This document shows, piece by piece, positions 34,552-47,600 of a stretch of DNA of 64,000 nt. The position numbers and the translations under genes were made by a program. Source of the stretch: Dipteronia dyeriana (taxonomy: Eukaryota; Streptophyta; Magnoliopsida; Sapindales; Sapindaceae); NCBI GenBank assembly GCA_032871835.1, contig CM065295.1, positions 38,252,360 through 38,316,359 on the forward strand, given 5' to 3'. Numbering within the stretch: position 1 is the first letter of the stretch; every line of letters begins with the position of its first letter. The notes below the pieces were generated by a model. The model was not told the DNA's origin and made no database searches. It saw nothing but the letters and a program-made list of their open reading frames with translations.

Positions 34552-37500
34552 AAGATTAACTAGTGTGAACCCGTCTTCAATTTGAACATCACTCTCGCTG
34601 CCACCCAAACGCATTTAAATAATGGAACACGAAATGCATAAAAGTATAAAAGAATAATTTCTTTTAGAACCCCATAGTAAACAATCTCTTTGATAACTTG
34701 AGTGTCATCTCTTGCCTTGATTGTGCAAACAGTTTCTGCTTCAAGGGAAACGCCACTATCTTGAGTAGATTTCTCACTGTCTATTGTGTGGTATCGTTTC
34801 CCATTGATAACATAGCTTGCATATGATGTTACTTGCACGATTGGTCCAAATGCAAGCCATTTTAAGGTGTTTGATATATTCAAGCTACTTGCTTCATTAA
34901 CGACCGATTTAAATATACTAAGGAGTAAGTTTATCTAAAAGAAACTATGAAAAATGTTAACTATCATTTGTGGTAAGTTTATCAACCTTAGCTTTGAACC
35001 ATGTTGAGAAAATTGATGTATGCTCTTTTTGTAGTAAAGAGGGTCTACCTGAAAGACTTGAATCTAAATGTTGAAGCTCTTCAATATGCAAGCTAGTAGG
35101 ATGTTAACAATAAGATATCACTACAAATTAATTTGTATTTAATCAACGAAAAAAATTAATTTTGTTGTACTTACTTTATGTATGGTTCCACTTCTGCATT
35201 CTTAAATAGTATATAACGATGTACGATGCATAGCATGTCAGAAGACATGGTCATTGACATCCCTATAGAAGTAGGATGTCCTTCTACTACATTATCATAA
35301 ACAACATCCTGATTTCTATCATCTTGATTTCTATCATCCTTATTACCAACATCTGCTACTTGTGGTATATACTTGCTACAAAACTGCATATATTCATCTG
35401 CTAAATAACATTCTGCTATGCACCCTTCTGGTCGTGCACAATTTCTTACATATTCTTTTAGTACCTTCATAAACCTATAAAAAACATATAAATTCACCAT
35501 TTATGTTTGTTGTCTATCATTGATGAAACTAAAAATATTATACCTTAAATGCTAAGGGATTACCTTTCGAAAGGATACATCCAATGATACTGAAATGGTC
35601 CACATAATCGTGATTCTTTAGTTAAATGAATTGTGAGATGAATCATAATGTCAAAGAAAGAATGAGGAAAATATGTTTCAAGCATGCACATGGCCACTGC
35701 AACTTCATCCTCCAATGATTCTAACTTACTTCTATCAATCAATCTTTGGCAAATGTCAATAAAAAAAGAGCATAACTGAAATATAGCTATTCTCGGCCTT
35801 TTAGGCAAGAGACCTCGTTTTGCTACTTATAGCAATTGTTGCATTCATACATGGCAATCATGAGATTTGGACCAAGTTATCGTGCACTCACTCAATGATA
35901 TACAGTTGCTAATGTTTGAGCAATAACCATCTGGCATTTTTAAACTAAACAATCATTTAGAAAAATAATTGTTTCTCTACCTTTGATAGCATGTGTGGTG
36001 CTGCAGGTAGATAAAGTCTATTACCACACTCTTTCACATGAAGCTCATGCCTAATGCCAAAAGCTTGTAAATCTCTACGAGAATTCACACCATCTTTTGT
36101 TTTCCCATTTATGTTCAATAGTGTGCCGACAAGGCTCTCACAAATGTTTTTTTCAATATGCATCACATCTAAATTATGACGCAAACATAATTCCTGCATA
36201 TTAACAAGTAAAAGTTAAATTTGTTTTGGAAAAAAATAACATAACAGATTTACAATAAGGCATTTCTTTAAAATTTTGGGAATGAAGGAATTACCTTCCA
36301 ATATGGAAGATCAAAGAATATTGACTTTTTTTTCCATATGGGATTCAAATTTTTCTTTCCTTTTCCATTTTTTCTCTTTCCAAAATCATTTTCAACTTCT
36401 TAATTTATTTACTAGAAATTATATGAGGCTTATCATCCGTTTCTTCTGCCCCATTAAACCATGAATTCATTTTTCGTAATGTATGATTCATTAGAAGAAA
36501 TCGTTGATGACCCAAATAAACATTCTTTTTACTAAATTTCAATCTCTCGGAACATGCTTTTAACTCGCATGCAGGGCAAGCATATCTATCTTTCACACAA
36601 CACCCTGCCAAGTTTCCGTAGGAGGAAAAATCATTTATGGTCCACATTAAAATGGCCTTTAAGTTGAAGGTGGAATTAGAAGAAGCATCATATACTTCAA
36701 CTCCTGTACGCCATAACTCATTCAAATCATCAATTAATGGCTATAAGCAAACATCAATATCGTTCCCCGGTTGCTTTGGCCCTGGAATTATTAGTGTCAA
36801 CATCAAATTTTCTTTAGACATGCATTTCCATGGGGGAAGGTTGTATGTAACTAGAACCACTAGCTAAGTACTATGTGTAGAGCTTAGGTTTCTAAAAGGA
36901 TTAAATCCATCTATAGCCAAACCAAGTCTTAAATTGCGTGGATCTGATGTAAAACATGGCCATGTATCATCTATTGTCTCCCATGCAGGTGAATCAATAG
37001 GGTGGTACATCTTTCCATCTTGACATGTATGGGTAGAATTCGATGTCAAGTTGTTGGCCAACTTAATTGTTCTAAACATTCTTCTAAACCTAGGTATTAT
37101 TGGAAAGTATCGATGTACTTTGGCAGACACCCCCTTATATATATGGTTAGTATGTTTATTTACTTTCCACTTAGATTCACCACATTGTGGACATTCCTCA
37201 TGTTGCTCTAATTCTTTTCTAAAAGGACAACAATCATTGATGCATGCATGTATTTTCTCATATCCTAAATCAAATACTTTAAGCAAACTTTTTTGTTGAG
37301 TACAAAGAATCAGGGAGTACATTATCTTGTGGCAACATGTCTCGAAGAATGTCAAGAAGTTTATTGAATCCCTTATCAGATAAACCATGTGTAGCTTTAT
37401 GTTTATATCAAACAACAATGCAGACAATTTGGTGTATTACGTACTACCATGATACAAAGGTGTTTCTGCCTCTTCCATATTCCGAGTGAGTTCTTCATCT

Positions 37501-37597
37501 TGTATTTCGACCTTCGATTCAATATTACAAACATCTTCAAACAAAGCATCCATATACATTCTAAACGTATTTGAAATGTTCTCATTTTATCCAGAAC
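34552..37597 (-). pseudogene. CACTA TNP2-type transposase, central piece
   Basis: Reading right to left: from the copia insertion at 37597 comes the tail of the N-terminal domain (FRMYMDALFEDVC in one frame). Then follow a Cys-rich part (CPFRKELEQHEECPQCGESKWK, about 37190-37250), YFPIIPRFRRMF and DSPAWETIDDTWP, and at 36725-36440 ELWRTGVEVYDASSN with MWTINDFSSYGNLAG and GHQRFLLMNH. After an intron with a clear AG acceptor (about 36195) comes the hallmark NLDVMHIEKNICESLVGTLL. Further blocks at 35808-35560 and 35500-35171 (FMKVLKEYVRN, CIAECYLADEYMQF) and 34883-34560 (WLAFGP and the DUF4216-like end) follow. This is the Transposase_21/TNP2 family. Frame changes and stops near 36200, 36870 and 37430 break it. 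Confidence 0.85.
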
Positions 37598-39775
37598 TAT
37601 TGGGGTTTATGCCCTAAAGATGTAATTTGTAAATGGATTTATGAAATAAATAAAAGGAAAAGTTCAATTCATTCTTATTGTTTCGTTCATTTTATAACTT
37701 GTGCATATATTTAACATCAAAGATTGCCGGATGTAATCTTGAACTGTGTATATGAGTGTCATATACGGATGGATATAGTAAGAGACGTGCAATCTAAAGA
37801 GTCTATAGATAGCAAATAAAGATGGGTACTTTATTTGTGGTTAATCTATAGCTGCGGTCCATTCCGTAATGTACGATGATTTTATCCTGAATCATTTATA
37901 TGAGATATGGGAATCGAGGCACCTTATATGATGTGATCATATAGGACTGGCCATGATCTATATGAATCTCTCATCAAGATCCGTTTACCGATGAGATTCA
38001 TATATATCAACTAATGATGGCTATATGTGGTTGATCTTAATCCTGAGTGTCTTATCGACTCCTTCAGGTTAGATCGTGGTCTTTGATATACCATGGGTTA
38101 GGTCAGATGTTGTTCCTGATCTATATGCTCCGTATGTTGGGATTACAATTTGGCTTGTGGCTGGGAAGGTTTGTACACAATAGTGGAATCCACTCCTTCT
38201 TGTGAGAAGTAGATGGTAGTTCCCTTAAGGGTTGATTCGGGGCTTGGACAATATGAGCGCTCTCCTAATTCAGTGAGAAAATAAGATTTATTGTCTATTA
38301 GAAAATCAATGGTACTTAAAAGATATATGTAATTAGGGGGGTATAACGGACATTATGACCCAGCTCTAATTATGAACAATTGTGGAGGATCACACCAAGT
38401 GTAATAGCTATATCGATGGACACCGAGTTGTATCGGTATGTGTAAAAGTGTCTACAGTTAAGAGAGTGCAGCTTCGGGTTTTTAGTGGAATAACACTGGA
38501 GTTAATAATAAAGGAATATTAATTAAAGAGTTTAATTAACGATTCCGATGATTATTGGAGCTCAAAATACTGTGAGTCCATTAAGTCCCCTTACTAGCCC
38601 GATCGATTTAGGTAACAAGGGTCACAGTTAATTAGTTAGATTGTCTAATTAGTTGTGTTACGAAAGTGACACGTATTTATTCAGAAATTAATTTAATAAT
38701 GAGATTATTTAATTAATAAATAATAATGATTATGTTAGTTAAATAATTTCATTATTTAATTATGTAATTAAGGGTGTTGATTGATATTTAATTTTAAAGA
38801 TAAAATAATTTGATTATTTTATTTTTATTAAATTAGATATTTAAATTTGAATTTAAAGAATTTGAATTTAAAGAGTTTGAATTTAAAATAAATTGATTAG
38901 TTTTATCAATATATATATATATATATATATGATATATTTTTTTATATATTTTAAAAAGATAAAAATGTGCACTTTCAATTTGTATTAGATACAAATTGGA
39001 TGTGCATAATCAGTTAAAGCAAAAAGAGGGAAAGAACCTTACCTGATGCAAACAGGTGATTGCATGGATCAATAAAAAAAAAATAGAAACAAGTACAATA
39101 TATATTACAATTTACATGTGATGCAAATTGGTGAATGGTGGGTGCGTGAATTAATAAATGTGTTTTATATATTTTACAAAGCATTACCTGATATATATAT
39201 TGTTTTTTACATAAAAGCAAGAAGATGATGCGTGATTGCGTGAATCAATTTAAAAAAGAAACAAAGAAAACGCACAGTGTTTTGATTTTGGGTTGCAAGG
39301 GGTGTGTGTGAGACGAACAGCTGCACAAGGTTCAAGCAAGTATTTACGTATGAAAAGATCAAAGCAAGTGTTGTATAGTGATCAAGAATAAAGAGTTTTT
39401 TCAAATCGTTTCTCTACATTCTCCATTTAAGTTCCTGATACCGTGACACGTCCATACACAGTTACTAGTTCTGGGAGATAGAGAGGATGATCAAGTGGTT
39501 CATCCAGGAACACATCATAAAGTGAAAGAGTCTCTAAATGTTGGTAAGAGTGGTTCAGACAAGAGCATATCATAGAGTTAAAGAGCCTCCAAACGTTGGT
39601 AAGATTTTCTTCTCCTGATTATATCGATTTCAATTTCATGTGTATACATATTGTATGCATTAGTTCTTAAAAATAATTAAGATCCAAAGTTCTCTAGTCT
39701 CAGATACAGATTATGCTATGTATAAAAATTTTAAAACCTAGTTCCGCTGCGTGATCGGTGATCTGGGTTCCAACA
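37598..39775 (+). repeat. 5' LTR of the copia element
   Basis: It runs from TATTGGGGTTTATGCCC to GGTTCCAACA. The expected TG start is TA here, a likely mutation, because the solo copy implies TGTTGGG. It contains an AT microsatellite (about 38909-38930) and two ~55-bp near-copies of CATCATAAAGTGAAAGAGTC...GTTGGTAAGA around 39510-39605. Confidence 0.88.
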
Positions 39776-39776
39776 A

Positions 39777-39790
39777 TTGGTATCAAAGCC
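39777..39790 (+). promoter_or_regulatory. Primer binding site of the copia element
   Basis: TTGGTATCAAAGCC begins one base after the LTR end and matches the initiator Met tRNA-complementary site of plant copia elements except for small changes. Confidence 0.8.
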
Positions 39791-41340
39791 TAGTTTATTT
39801 TCGGAACATGAAATTGTTTTCGATGCTCCTGTATGTATGATTGTGTAGGCACGATTTAAATTGACTGTATGATGTTTTTGTATGTATGTATATATATATA
39901 TATATTTTTTTTTAATTAACAAAAACATGATTGATCGTTAATTATATGGTACTATGGATTTAGGGTTTATGAGTTGTATTATTATTATTATTTTAAATTT
40001 TAAATTTTAAATTTTAAATTTTTTTTAATGTTATTGTATTGTAAAAAAAAAAAGTAACATATATTGAAGACCTAGAAAGATCGTAAAAAAGGATTCATGA
40101 GATGAATCGGAGTGACCTGAAGAGACTGGAAGACTTAGAAATTACAAGAAGACCAAGGATTGCCTTGGGGGTATTTTTGTAATTTTAGATTCTATTTTTT
40201 TTAGGTTATATAATCCACAGTACTCGGTCAATTCATGTATGCTTTATATTATGCGATGATAAAAGTATTGTCATGCATACGTATGTCATTTAGATTAGAA
40301 GTGCCTATACAAATATATCTGATATGTCATGCACGCATCATGACCTGATTTTTTATGTATTTTTTTAAATGCGATTAAAATGGGTAAATAAATAAATAGG
40401 CTATGAAATTGAGATAAGTTTTTTAATGGTTAAATAACTTCGTAATTCTCATTAATATTGATCTAGTTATTAAAGAGTTTAATAAGTTAGATTAATAGGG
40501 TAATTTATAGTAATTATAATTAATTTGATTAATTTCCTAAGAGTAAATGAACCGAATAATATCTTAGAGTTTTAATAGTTAAAACTTGGTATACTCCAAC
40601 TTAATAATCTGAGCTTAGTAAATAGTTTACAAATGCTTAGATTATTCACTAATAGATTAGATTTTTAACTGTTAAAAATCATTATTAATTTATTAGTTAA
40701 TTAGAATTTGGTTCAAAATAGTTAATGCACTAGATAACTTGATTAAAGTTAGCCGTTTGATACTGTAGAGTCTAGGTACATTAACGGATAATAGAAAACC
40801 CTAGTTTTAAAATAGTGAGTGGGAGAGGGATATATGACATATATATCCCGCGGTCTCCATCATTAGTTCAACACCGTGAGATCCGAGTGGGGCCTCATGA
40901 CGACTTTGCTTTCGTCCTCGCTAAGGAGGGTTTCCACAAAGATCAATACCAAGATTGACTTCTTAACGGATAGGATTTATGAGGGTATTTCGAGATTGAC
41001 CGACCCTAAGGCGGCAATTCTCGAGTTAAGCTCATGAGATCTGAAATGGTGGGTTACACTCACGAAGGTTTTGATTAAGTTTGTTAATTAAAAACCTGAC
41101 TGAATAAATGATGGTTGAATGATATGGAATAAGAGTTATTCTAGAATATCATTTAATTGAGAATGTCTCGGTCCAACATGCAAAGATTTGACCGACCCTA
41201 AGGCGGCATTTTGTTGTGGTATGTTGGATTCTCGTGGTATAGTAACTATTTTTAGGGTAGTTCTAGTTCGTTAAACATGTTCATGCAACATGTTTAAATT
41301 TATACCAAAACACTCGCACTTGTTTTAAATAAATGACTGA
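39791..41340 (+). other. Long untranslated leader of the copia element
   Basis: About 1.5 kb without a coding frame. It holds low-complexity ATTTTAA repeats (39985-40022) and a perfect direct repeat starting TTGACCGACCCTAAGGCGGC at 40996 and 41188. The leader length is unusual but fits some plant copia families. Confidence 0.7.
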
Positions 41341-42759
41341 ATGAATGTTTTATTTCTTTTAGAAATGTCTTTTGCATTACTTCAATTTCTCGTAAATGAC
41401 AAGTTAACTGGTGATAACTACACTAAGTGGAAACTTAACATTAATGCAATATTGGTCACCAAAGACCTCAAGTTTGTGCTTACGGAGGAATGTCCTCCAG
41501 TGCCTGTTGCCAATGCCACACAAACTGTTCGTGAGGCATACGAGCGATGGGTCTTATCTGATGAGAAGGCCCGAACATATCTATTGGCTTTTATGACAGA
41601 CGTGCTTGTCATAAAGCATGAAGCAATGACTTCAGCATTCGAAATCATGGAGTCATTGCAAGCTATGTTTGAGCAGCCCTCCAAGCAAAAGCGACACGAA
41701 GTTGTTTGTTCCACTATACTCGCTCGCATGAAGGAAGGTACGTCAGTTCAGGAACATGTCCTGAGCATGATGTTCTATTTCAACAAGGCAGAAGTCAATG
41801 ACTGGGCCATTGATGAACCCAGACAAGTGAGCGTCATACCGACGACTCTTTCGAAGAGTTTTGATCGGTTTAATAGTAACTACAAGATGAACAAGTTAAG
41901 GTTCAATCTTACACAGTTGCTCAATGAGCTCATTACCCTCAGGTCATTGACTAAGGATTGCAAGGGAAAAACCGGTGAGGAGAATGTTGCCGAACCATCT
42001 TCCTCTAATAGTAAAAAAAGGAAGAGGTCTGTTGGGAAGGCGAAGGGTAAGCCCAAACCCAAGAAAGCTCAAAACAAGAAGAAACCCAAGAAAGGTAAAT
42101 ATGATTTACTTGTTCTTGTGTTATGTTTAGTGGAAGATGATTCTTCACCCTGGATAGTTAATTCGGGTGCCACTAATCATGTTTGTTCTTCTTTGCAGTG
42201 GACTGATTCTTGGACACCGCTAGAGGAGGGAGTATTCTCAATGCGTGAGGGGTCAGGGGATGTTACCTCGGCACAAGCAGTGAGCGTAATTAGATTATGT
42301 TTTTGTAATAATTATATATTGTTGGACAATGTATTTTATATTCCTGGATTTACACGGAATTTGATTTCTGTTTCTAAGTTGTTAGAACAAAAATATTCCG
42401 TTTCTTTTAATATTAAGTCTGTTATTATTGAAAAAAATGTTCTGAATATTTGTTCAGGAATTAATGAAAACAATTTGTATGTGTTAAGACCCTTAATACA
42501 TAATACACTACTCAACACCGAAATGTTTAAGGTTGAAAAACCAAAAAATAAACGACATAAGATTTCTCCAGATAATGACACGTATCTCTGGCATCTAAGA
42601 CTTGGTCATATCAACCTTGACTGGATAGACAGACTAGTAAAAAGCGGACCTTTAAGTGAGTTAAAGGTTAGCACCTTACCTTTCTACGAATCTTGTCTAG
42701 AAGGTAAGTTGACTAAGAGACTTTTACTGGAAAAGGGCTTAGAGCTAAAGAACCGCTAG
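41341..42759 (+). pseudogene. Copia gag, protease and pre-integrase region
   Basis: A 472-residue open frame; the likely true start is the Met at 41365 (MSFALLQFL). The gag core shows LTGDNYTKWKLNINAILV, a Leu/Ala-rich middle and EMFEQ-type helices. A very basic tail (KKRKRSVGKAKGKPKPKK) follows at about 42020-42095. The zinc knuckle expected between the basic tail and KYDLLVLVLCLVE is absent. The protease motif is IVNSGATNHVC (about 42154-42186), with Asn in place of the catalytic Asp. The pre-integrase part (YLWHLRLGHINLDWIDRL, about 42583-42636) ends near ESCLEGKLTKR, where Pro-Cys would be expected. The frame is open, but at least two essential features are lost. Confidence 0.87.
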
Positions 42760-43621
42760 GGCTTATACATACAGATGTATGCGGACCGATGAATGTTAAA
42801 GCTAGGGGTGGTTATGAGTATTATGTCACCTTTATAAATGACTACTTTAGATACAGATACGTCTACCTATTGCAACGAAAGTCAGAAATTGAAAAGTTCA
42901 AAGAATTCTGAGCTGAAGTTGAGAATCAATTAGGTAGGACTATCTACGATCGGATCGTGGAGGTGAGTACCTTGACTAAGAGTTTGAAGACTTCATGGTT
43001 GAGCATGCGATAGTTTCCCAACTCACAGCTCCCGGTACACCTCAGCAAAATGGTGTAGCGGAGAGGAGAAATAGAACCCTGATGGAAATGGTGAGATCTA
43101 TAATTAGTTTCTCATCATTACCAAATTCCTTTTGGGGATATGCGTTACAAACATCGACATATATTTTGAATGTAGTGCTATCCAAATCTGTTCCTAAGAC
43201 TTCTCTAGAGTTATAGAATGGTCGTAAAGCTAGTTTGTAACATTTTCGCATATGGGGGTGTCCAGCACATGTGCTGAAGAACATAACTGAAGAGCTAGAC
43301 TCCAAGTCTGTTGTCTACCTGTTTATAGGACACTCCAAGGAGACCAGAGTTGGACACTTCTATTGTTCCGAAGACAACAAAGTATTTGCATCGACAAATG
43401 CAACGTTTCTTGAGGAAAATTACATTAGTGACCATAAACCTCGTTCCAAGATTGTATTAAATGAGTTAGAGCCTTGTGAGACTAGTGCTTCATCAACAAA
43501 AGTTGTTGATCCACTAACATATGAGAGTCATATGGTTCCTAATCAGGATACACTACCACCTAAACGTAGTGAAAAGGTTGTGAGACAACCTGAACACTAT
43601 TTAGGTATATGTGAGGGATGA
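42745..43621 (+). pseudogene. Copia integrase core and C-terminus
   Basis: It begins PLGLIHTDVCGPMN with the first catalytic Asp, then YYVTFINDYFRYRYVYLL. A stop at about 42909 and a frame change near 42960 follow. The second Asp lies in SDRGGEYL (about 42947-42970), and the Glu in [12 protein letters not shown] (about 43041-43075) inside an open 73-residue frame. Stops at about 43215 and 43238 come before the RIWGCPAHV and YLFIGHSKET motifs of the copia integrase tail. All three acidic residues can be located, but not in one frame. Confidence 0.87.
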
Positions 43622-43671
43622 TATGTTGTCTCTACTGATAGTGTGGATGACCCATTGACATTTAAGAATGC

Positions 43672-45212
43672 ATGGAAGATCCTGATAAAGAGGAATTACT
43701 TAAATCCATAAATCTCGAGATAGAGTCCATGTACTCTAACTCAATCTGGGATCTAGTAGACTTACCGGAAGGGGTAAAACCCATAGGGTGTAAGTGGATC
43801 TACAAGAGAACGAGAGGGGTAGATGGGAAGTTAGAGACCTTCAAAGCAAGGCTAGTGGCCAAGGGTTATACCTAGAAAGAGGGGGTCGATTATGAAGAGA
43901 CCTTCTCGCCAGTAGCCATGTTTAAGTCTATTAGAATTCTCTTATCCATTGCTGCCTATTTTGATTAAGAAATTTGGAAAACGGATGTCAAGACTGCATT
44001 CTTGAATGGCAATCTTGATAAGAGCATTTATATGATGAAACCAAAGGGATTTATGTCTCCAGATCAAGAGCAAAAGGTTTGCAAGCTGCAAAGGTCCATT
44101 TATGGACTTAAGCAAGAATCTAGATCATGGAACATTAGGTTTGATGATGTGATCAAAACCTATGGCTTTGAGCAGGACGTCGATGAGCCTTGTGTCTACA
44201 AGCGTATCATTGACAAGAAAGTAGTTTTCTTGGTACTATACGTAGATGATACCCTACTCATTGGGAATGATGTAAGAGTGTTGACTGATGTAAAGGGTTG
44301 AGTGGCTAGCTAATTCAAAATGAAAGATTTGGGAGAGGTGAGTTATGTTATAGGGATCCAACTTATAAAGGATCGTAAGAACAAACTCATAGCACTGTCT
44401 CAGGCATCATATATCAATAAGATTCTTCTGCGATTTTCAATGCAAAACTCCAAGAAAGGCAATTTACCTTCCAGGCAAGGAGTTCACTTGTCTAAAGAAC
44501 AGTGTCCTAAGACACCTCAAGCAGTTGAGGATATCAGACGTGTACCCTATGCATCGGCAGTAGGTAGTCTCATGTATGCTTTGTTATGCACGAGACCGGA
44601 CATCTACTATGCAATGGGAGTAGTCAGCAGATACCATTCCAATCCAGGATTGGATCACTGGGTTGCTGTCAAGACAATTCTTAAGTATCTTCAGAGAACG
44701 AGAGACTACATGCTAGTGTATTCCGGGCAGGATTTGATCCCGTTAGGATACACAGATTCTGATTTTCAGTCAACAGGGATTCTAGGAAATCCATGTCTGG
44801 ATCAGTATTTACCCTAGGTGGTGGAGTCAGTGTGTGGAGAAGAATCAAGCAATCTTAAATTGCTAACTCCACCATGGAATATGAATATGTAGCTGCTAAA
44901 GAGACTGTTTGGTTCCGTAAGTTCTTGAGTGATCTGAAAGTTGTTACAGATCTGGATAGGCCCATCATACTTTATTGTGATAACAGTGGTGTTGTGGCTA
45001 ATTCCAAAGAACTAAGAAGCCATAAGAGAGAGAATCATATAGAGAGAAAGTATCATCTCATTAGAGATATAGTGCAAAAAAAAGATGTGATCGTCACCAA
45101 GATAGTCTCACAAGACAATCATGCTGATCCATTTACGAAGACCTCACAGGCTAAAGTGTTTTTGGGTCACTTATTTGGTCTAGGGTTACGAGACATGCAT
45201 CACATGCTTTAA
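43672..45212 (+). pseudogene. Copia reverse transcriptase and RNase H
   Basis: RT starts with a MEDPDKEELLKSINLEIESM block and PIGCKWIYKRTRG. It continues past a stop at 43873 with DYEETFSPVAMFKSIR and WKTDVKTAFLNGNL (the first catalytic Asp is in TDVKTAF). After ALYGLKQ-type sequence, YVDDTLLIGND (about 44239-44272) carries the Asp pair. A stop at about 44299 is followed by MKDLGEVSYVIGIQL and PYASAVGSLMYALLCTRPDI. RNase H shows GYTDSDFQ and, after a frame change near 44820, YEYVAAKETVWFRKFL, LYCDNSG and a KYHLIRDIV end. At least four stops interrupt about 1.5 kb. Confidence 0.88.
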
Positions 45213-45226
45213 TGCAAGTGGAAATT

Positions 45227-47354
45227 TTTTGAGATTTATGACCTAAAGATGTAATTTTGTAAATAGATTTATGAAATAAATAAAAGGAAAAGTTCAATTC
45301 ATTCTTGTTGTGTTGTTCATTTTATAACTTGTGCATATATTTAACATCCAAGATTGCCGGATGTAATCTCGAACTGTGTATATGAGTGTCATATACAGAT
45401 GGATACAGTAAAAGACGTGCAATCTAAAGAGTCCACAAATAGCAAATAAAGCTGGGTACTTTATTTGTAGTTAATCTATAGCTGTGGTCCATTCCGTAAT
45501 GTACGATGAATCTATCCTGAATCATTCATATGAGATATGGGAATGGAGGCACCTTGTATGATGTGATCATATAGGACTAGGCCATGATCTATATGAATCT
45601 CTCACCATGATCCATTTACCGATGAGATTTAGATATATCAACTAATGATGACTATACATGGGTGACCTTAATTCTGAGTGTCTTATCGACTCTTTCAGGT
45701 TAGATCGTGGTCTTTGATATACCATAGGTGAGGTCGGATGCTGTTCCCGATCAATATGCTCTGTATATTGGGATTACGGTTTGACTTGTGGCTGGAAAGG
45801 TTTGTACACAATAGTGGAATCCACTCATTCTTGTGAGAAGTAGATGGTAGTTTCCTTAAGGGTTGATTCGGGACTTGGACAATATGAGCGCTCTCCTAAT
45901 TCCGTGACGAAATAGGATTTATTGTCTATTAGATAATTAATGGTACTTAAAAGATATATGTAATTAAAGGGGTATAACAGACATTATGATCGACCTCTAA
46001 TTATGAACTATTGTGGAGGATCACATCTAGTGTAATAGCTATATCGATTGACACCGAGTTGTATCGGTCTGTGTAAAAGTGTCTAGAGTTGAGAGAGTGC
46101 GGCTTTGAGTTTTTAGTGGAATAACACCGGAGTTAATAATCAAGGAATATTAATTAAAGAGTTAAATTAATGATTTTGAGGATTATTGGAGCTCAAAATA
46201 CTGTGGGTCCATATGGTCCCCTTGCTAGCCCGATTGATTTAGGTAACAAGGGTCACGGTTAATTAGTTGGATTTTCCAATTAGTTGTGTTACGAAAGTGA
46301 CATGTATTTGTTCAGGAATTAATTGAATAATGAGATTATTTAATTAATAAATGATAATGATTATATTAGTTAAATAATTAGATTATTTAATTATGTAATT
46401 AATCATTAGTTGGAGGGTGTTGATTGATATTTAATTTTAAAGATAAAATAATTTGATTATTTTATTTTTATTAAATTAGATATTTAATTTTGAATTTAAA
46501 GAGTTTGAATTTAAAACAAATTGATTAGTTTTATCTATATATATATATATATTTTAAAAAGATAAAAATGTACACTTACAATTTGTATCAGATACAATTT
46601 GGATGTGCATAATCAGTTGAAACAAAAAGAGAGAAAGAACCTTACCTGATGCAAACAGGTGTTTGCGTGGATCAATAAAAAAAAACGTATAATAAATATT
46701 ACAATTTACATGTGATGCAAATTGGTGAATGGTGGGTGCGTGAATTAATAAAAGTGTTTTATATATATATATATATATAGTTTTTTACATAAAAGCAAGA
46801 ATATGATGCGTGATTGCATGAATCAATTTTTAAAAAGAAAAAAACAAGGCACACAGTGTTTTGATTTTGGGTTGCAAGGGGTGTGCGTGAGACGCACCGC
46901 TGCACAAGGTTCAAGCAAGTATTTACGTGTGAAAAGATAAAAGCAAGTGTTGCATAGTGATCAAGAAGAAAGAGTTTCTTTAAATCTTTTCTCTACATTC
47001 TCCATTCAAGTTTCTGAGACAGTGACGCGTCCACACACAGTTACCAGTTCCGGGAGATAGCGAGGAAGATCAAGTGGTTCAAACAGGAACACATCATAAA
47101 GTGAAGGAGTCTCCAAACGTTGGTAAGAGTGGTTTAGACATGAGCATATCATAAAGTGAATGAGCCTCCAAACGTTGGTAAGATTTTCTTCTTTTGATTA
47201 TATCGATTTCAATTTCCTATGTGTACATATTGTATGTATTAGTTCCAAAAAATAATTAAGATCCAAAGTTCACTGGTCCCAGATACAGATTATGATATGT
47301 ATAAAAATTTTAAAACCTAGTTCCGCTGCGTGATCGGTTATTGGGGTTCCAACA
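45227..47354 (+). repeat. 3' LTR of the copia element
   Basis: It starts TTTTGAGATTTATGACC, aligned with TATTGGGGTTTATGCCC of the 5' copy, after a degraded purine-rich GCAAGTGGAAATTT. It ends GGTTCCAACA at 47354, directly before the target copy AGAAC. Confidence 0.88.
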
Positions 47355-47600
47355 AGAACTTGTTCGGTTTTCCCCATAGAAAACCCAATTAGTGTATGTA
47401 GGTTCCATCCCATTAATGACTAGGTGTTCGTACACTATCTTAGTAGGATGGAAATTTTGATTTATACATTCTTTGCAAGGGCAAACTATCTAATCACGAT
47501 TTCTAGCATTTCTTTTAGTGGCTCAACAAAGTTTTTGACACCATCTCTATATTATTTCCTTACTCTACAAATGAAAAAGGAAAAAAAAAATCATTACATT
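47355..47600 (-). pseudogene. CACTA TNP2-type transposase, N-terminal piece
   Basis: Read leftward, GVKNFVE is followed after a frame change by KRNARNRD, a stop, then IVCPCKECINQNFHPTKIVY and YTNWVFYGEN. This is the Transposase-associated N-terminal domain of plant CACTA TNP2 proteins, in which a CPCKxC zinc motif precedes the catalytic part. Translation runs up to the AGAAC target duplication of the copia element and resumes at 37597. It is the 5' end of the broken gene; the start codon is not identified. Confidence 0.78.

Larger units (their letters stand above)
37598..47354 (+). mobile_element. Complete Ty1/copia retrotransposon inserted in the CACTA transposase gene
   Basis: Two LTRs of about 2.2 kb (37598-39775 and 45227-47354) flank a primer site, a 1.5-kb leader and gag-protease-integrase-RT-RNase H in copia order. 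The target duplication AGAAC is perfect (37593-37597 and 47355-47359). The interrupted CACTA transposase continues on both sides. The LTRs differ by roughly thirty changes in their first ~400 bp compared by eye, so the insertion is old. Pol is broken by at least one frameshift and several stops. Solo LTR 7377-9409 belongs to the same family. Confidence 0.92.
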
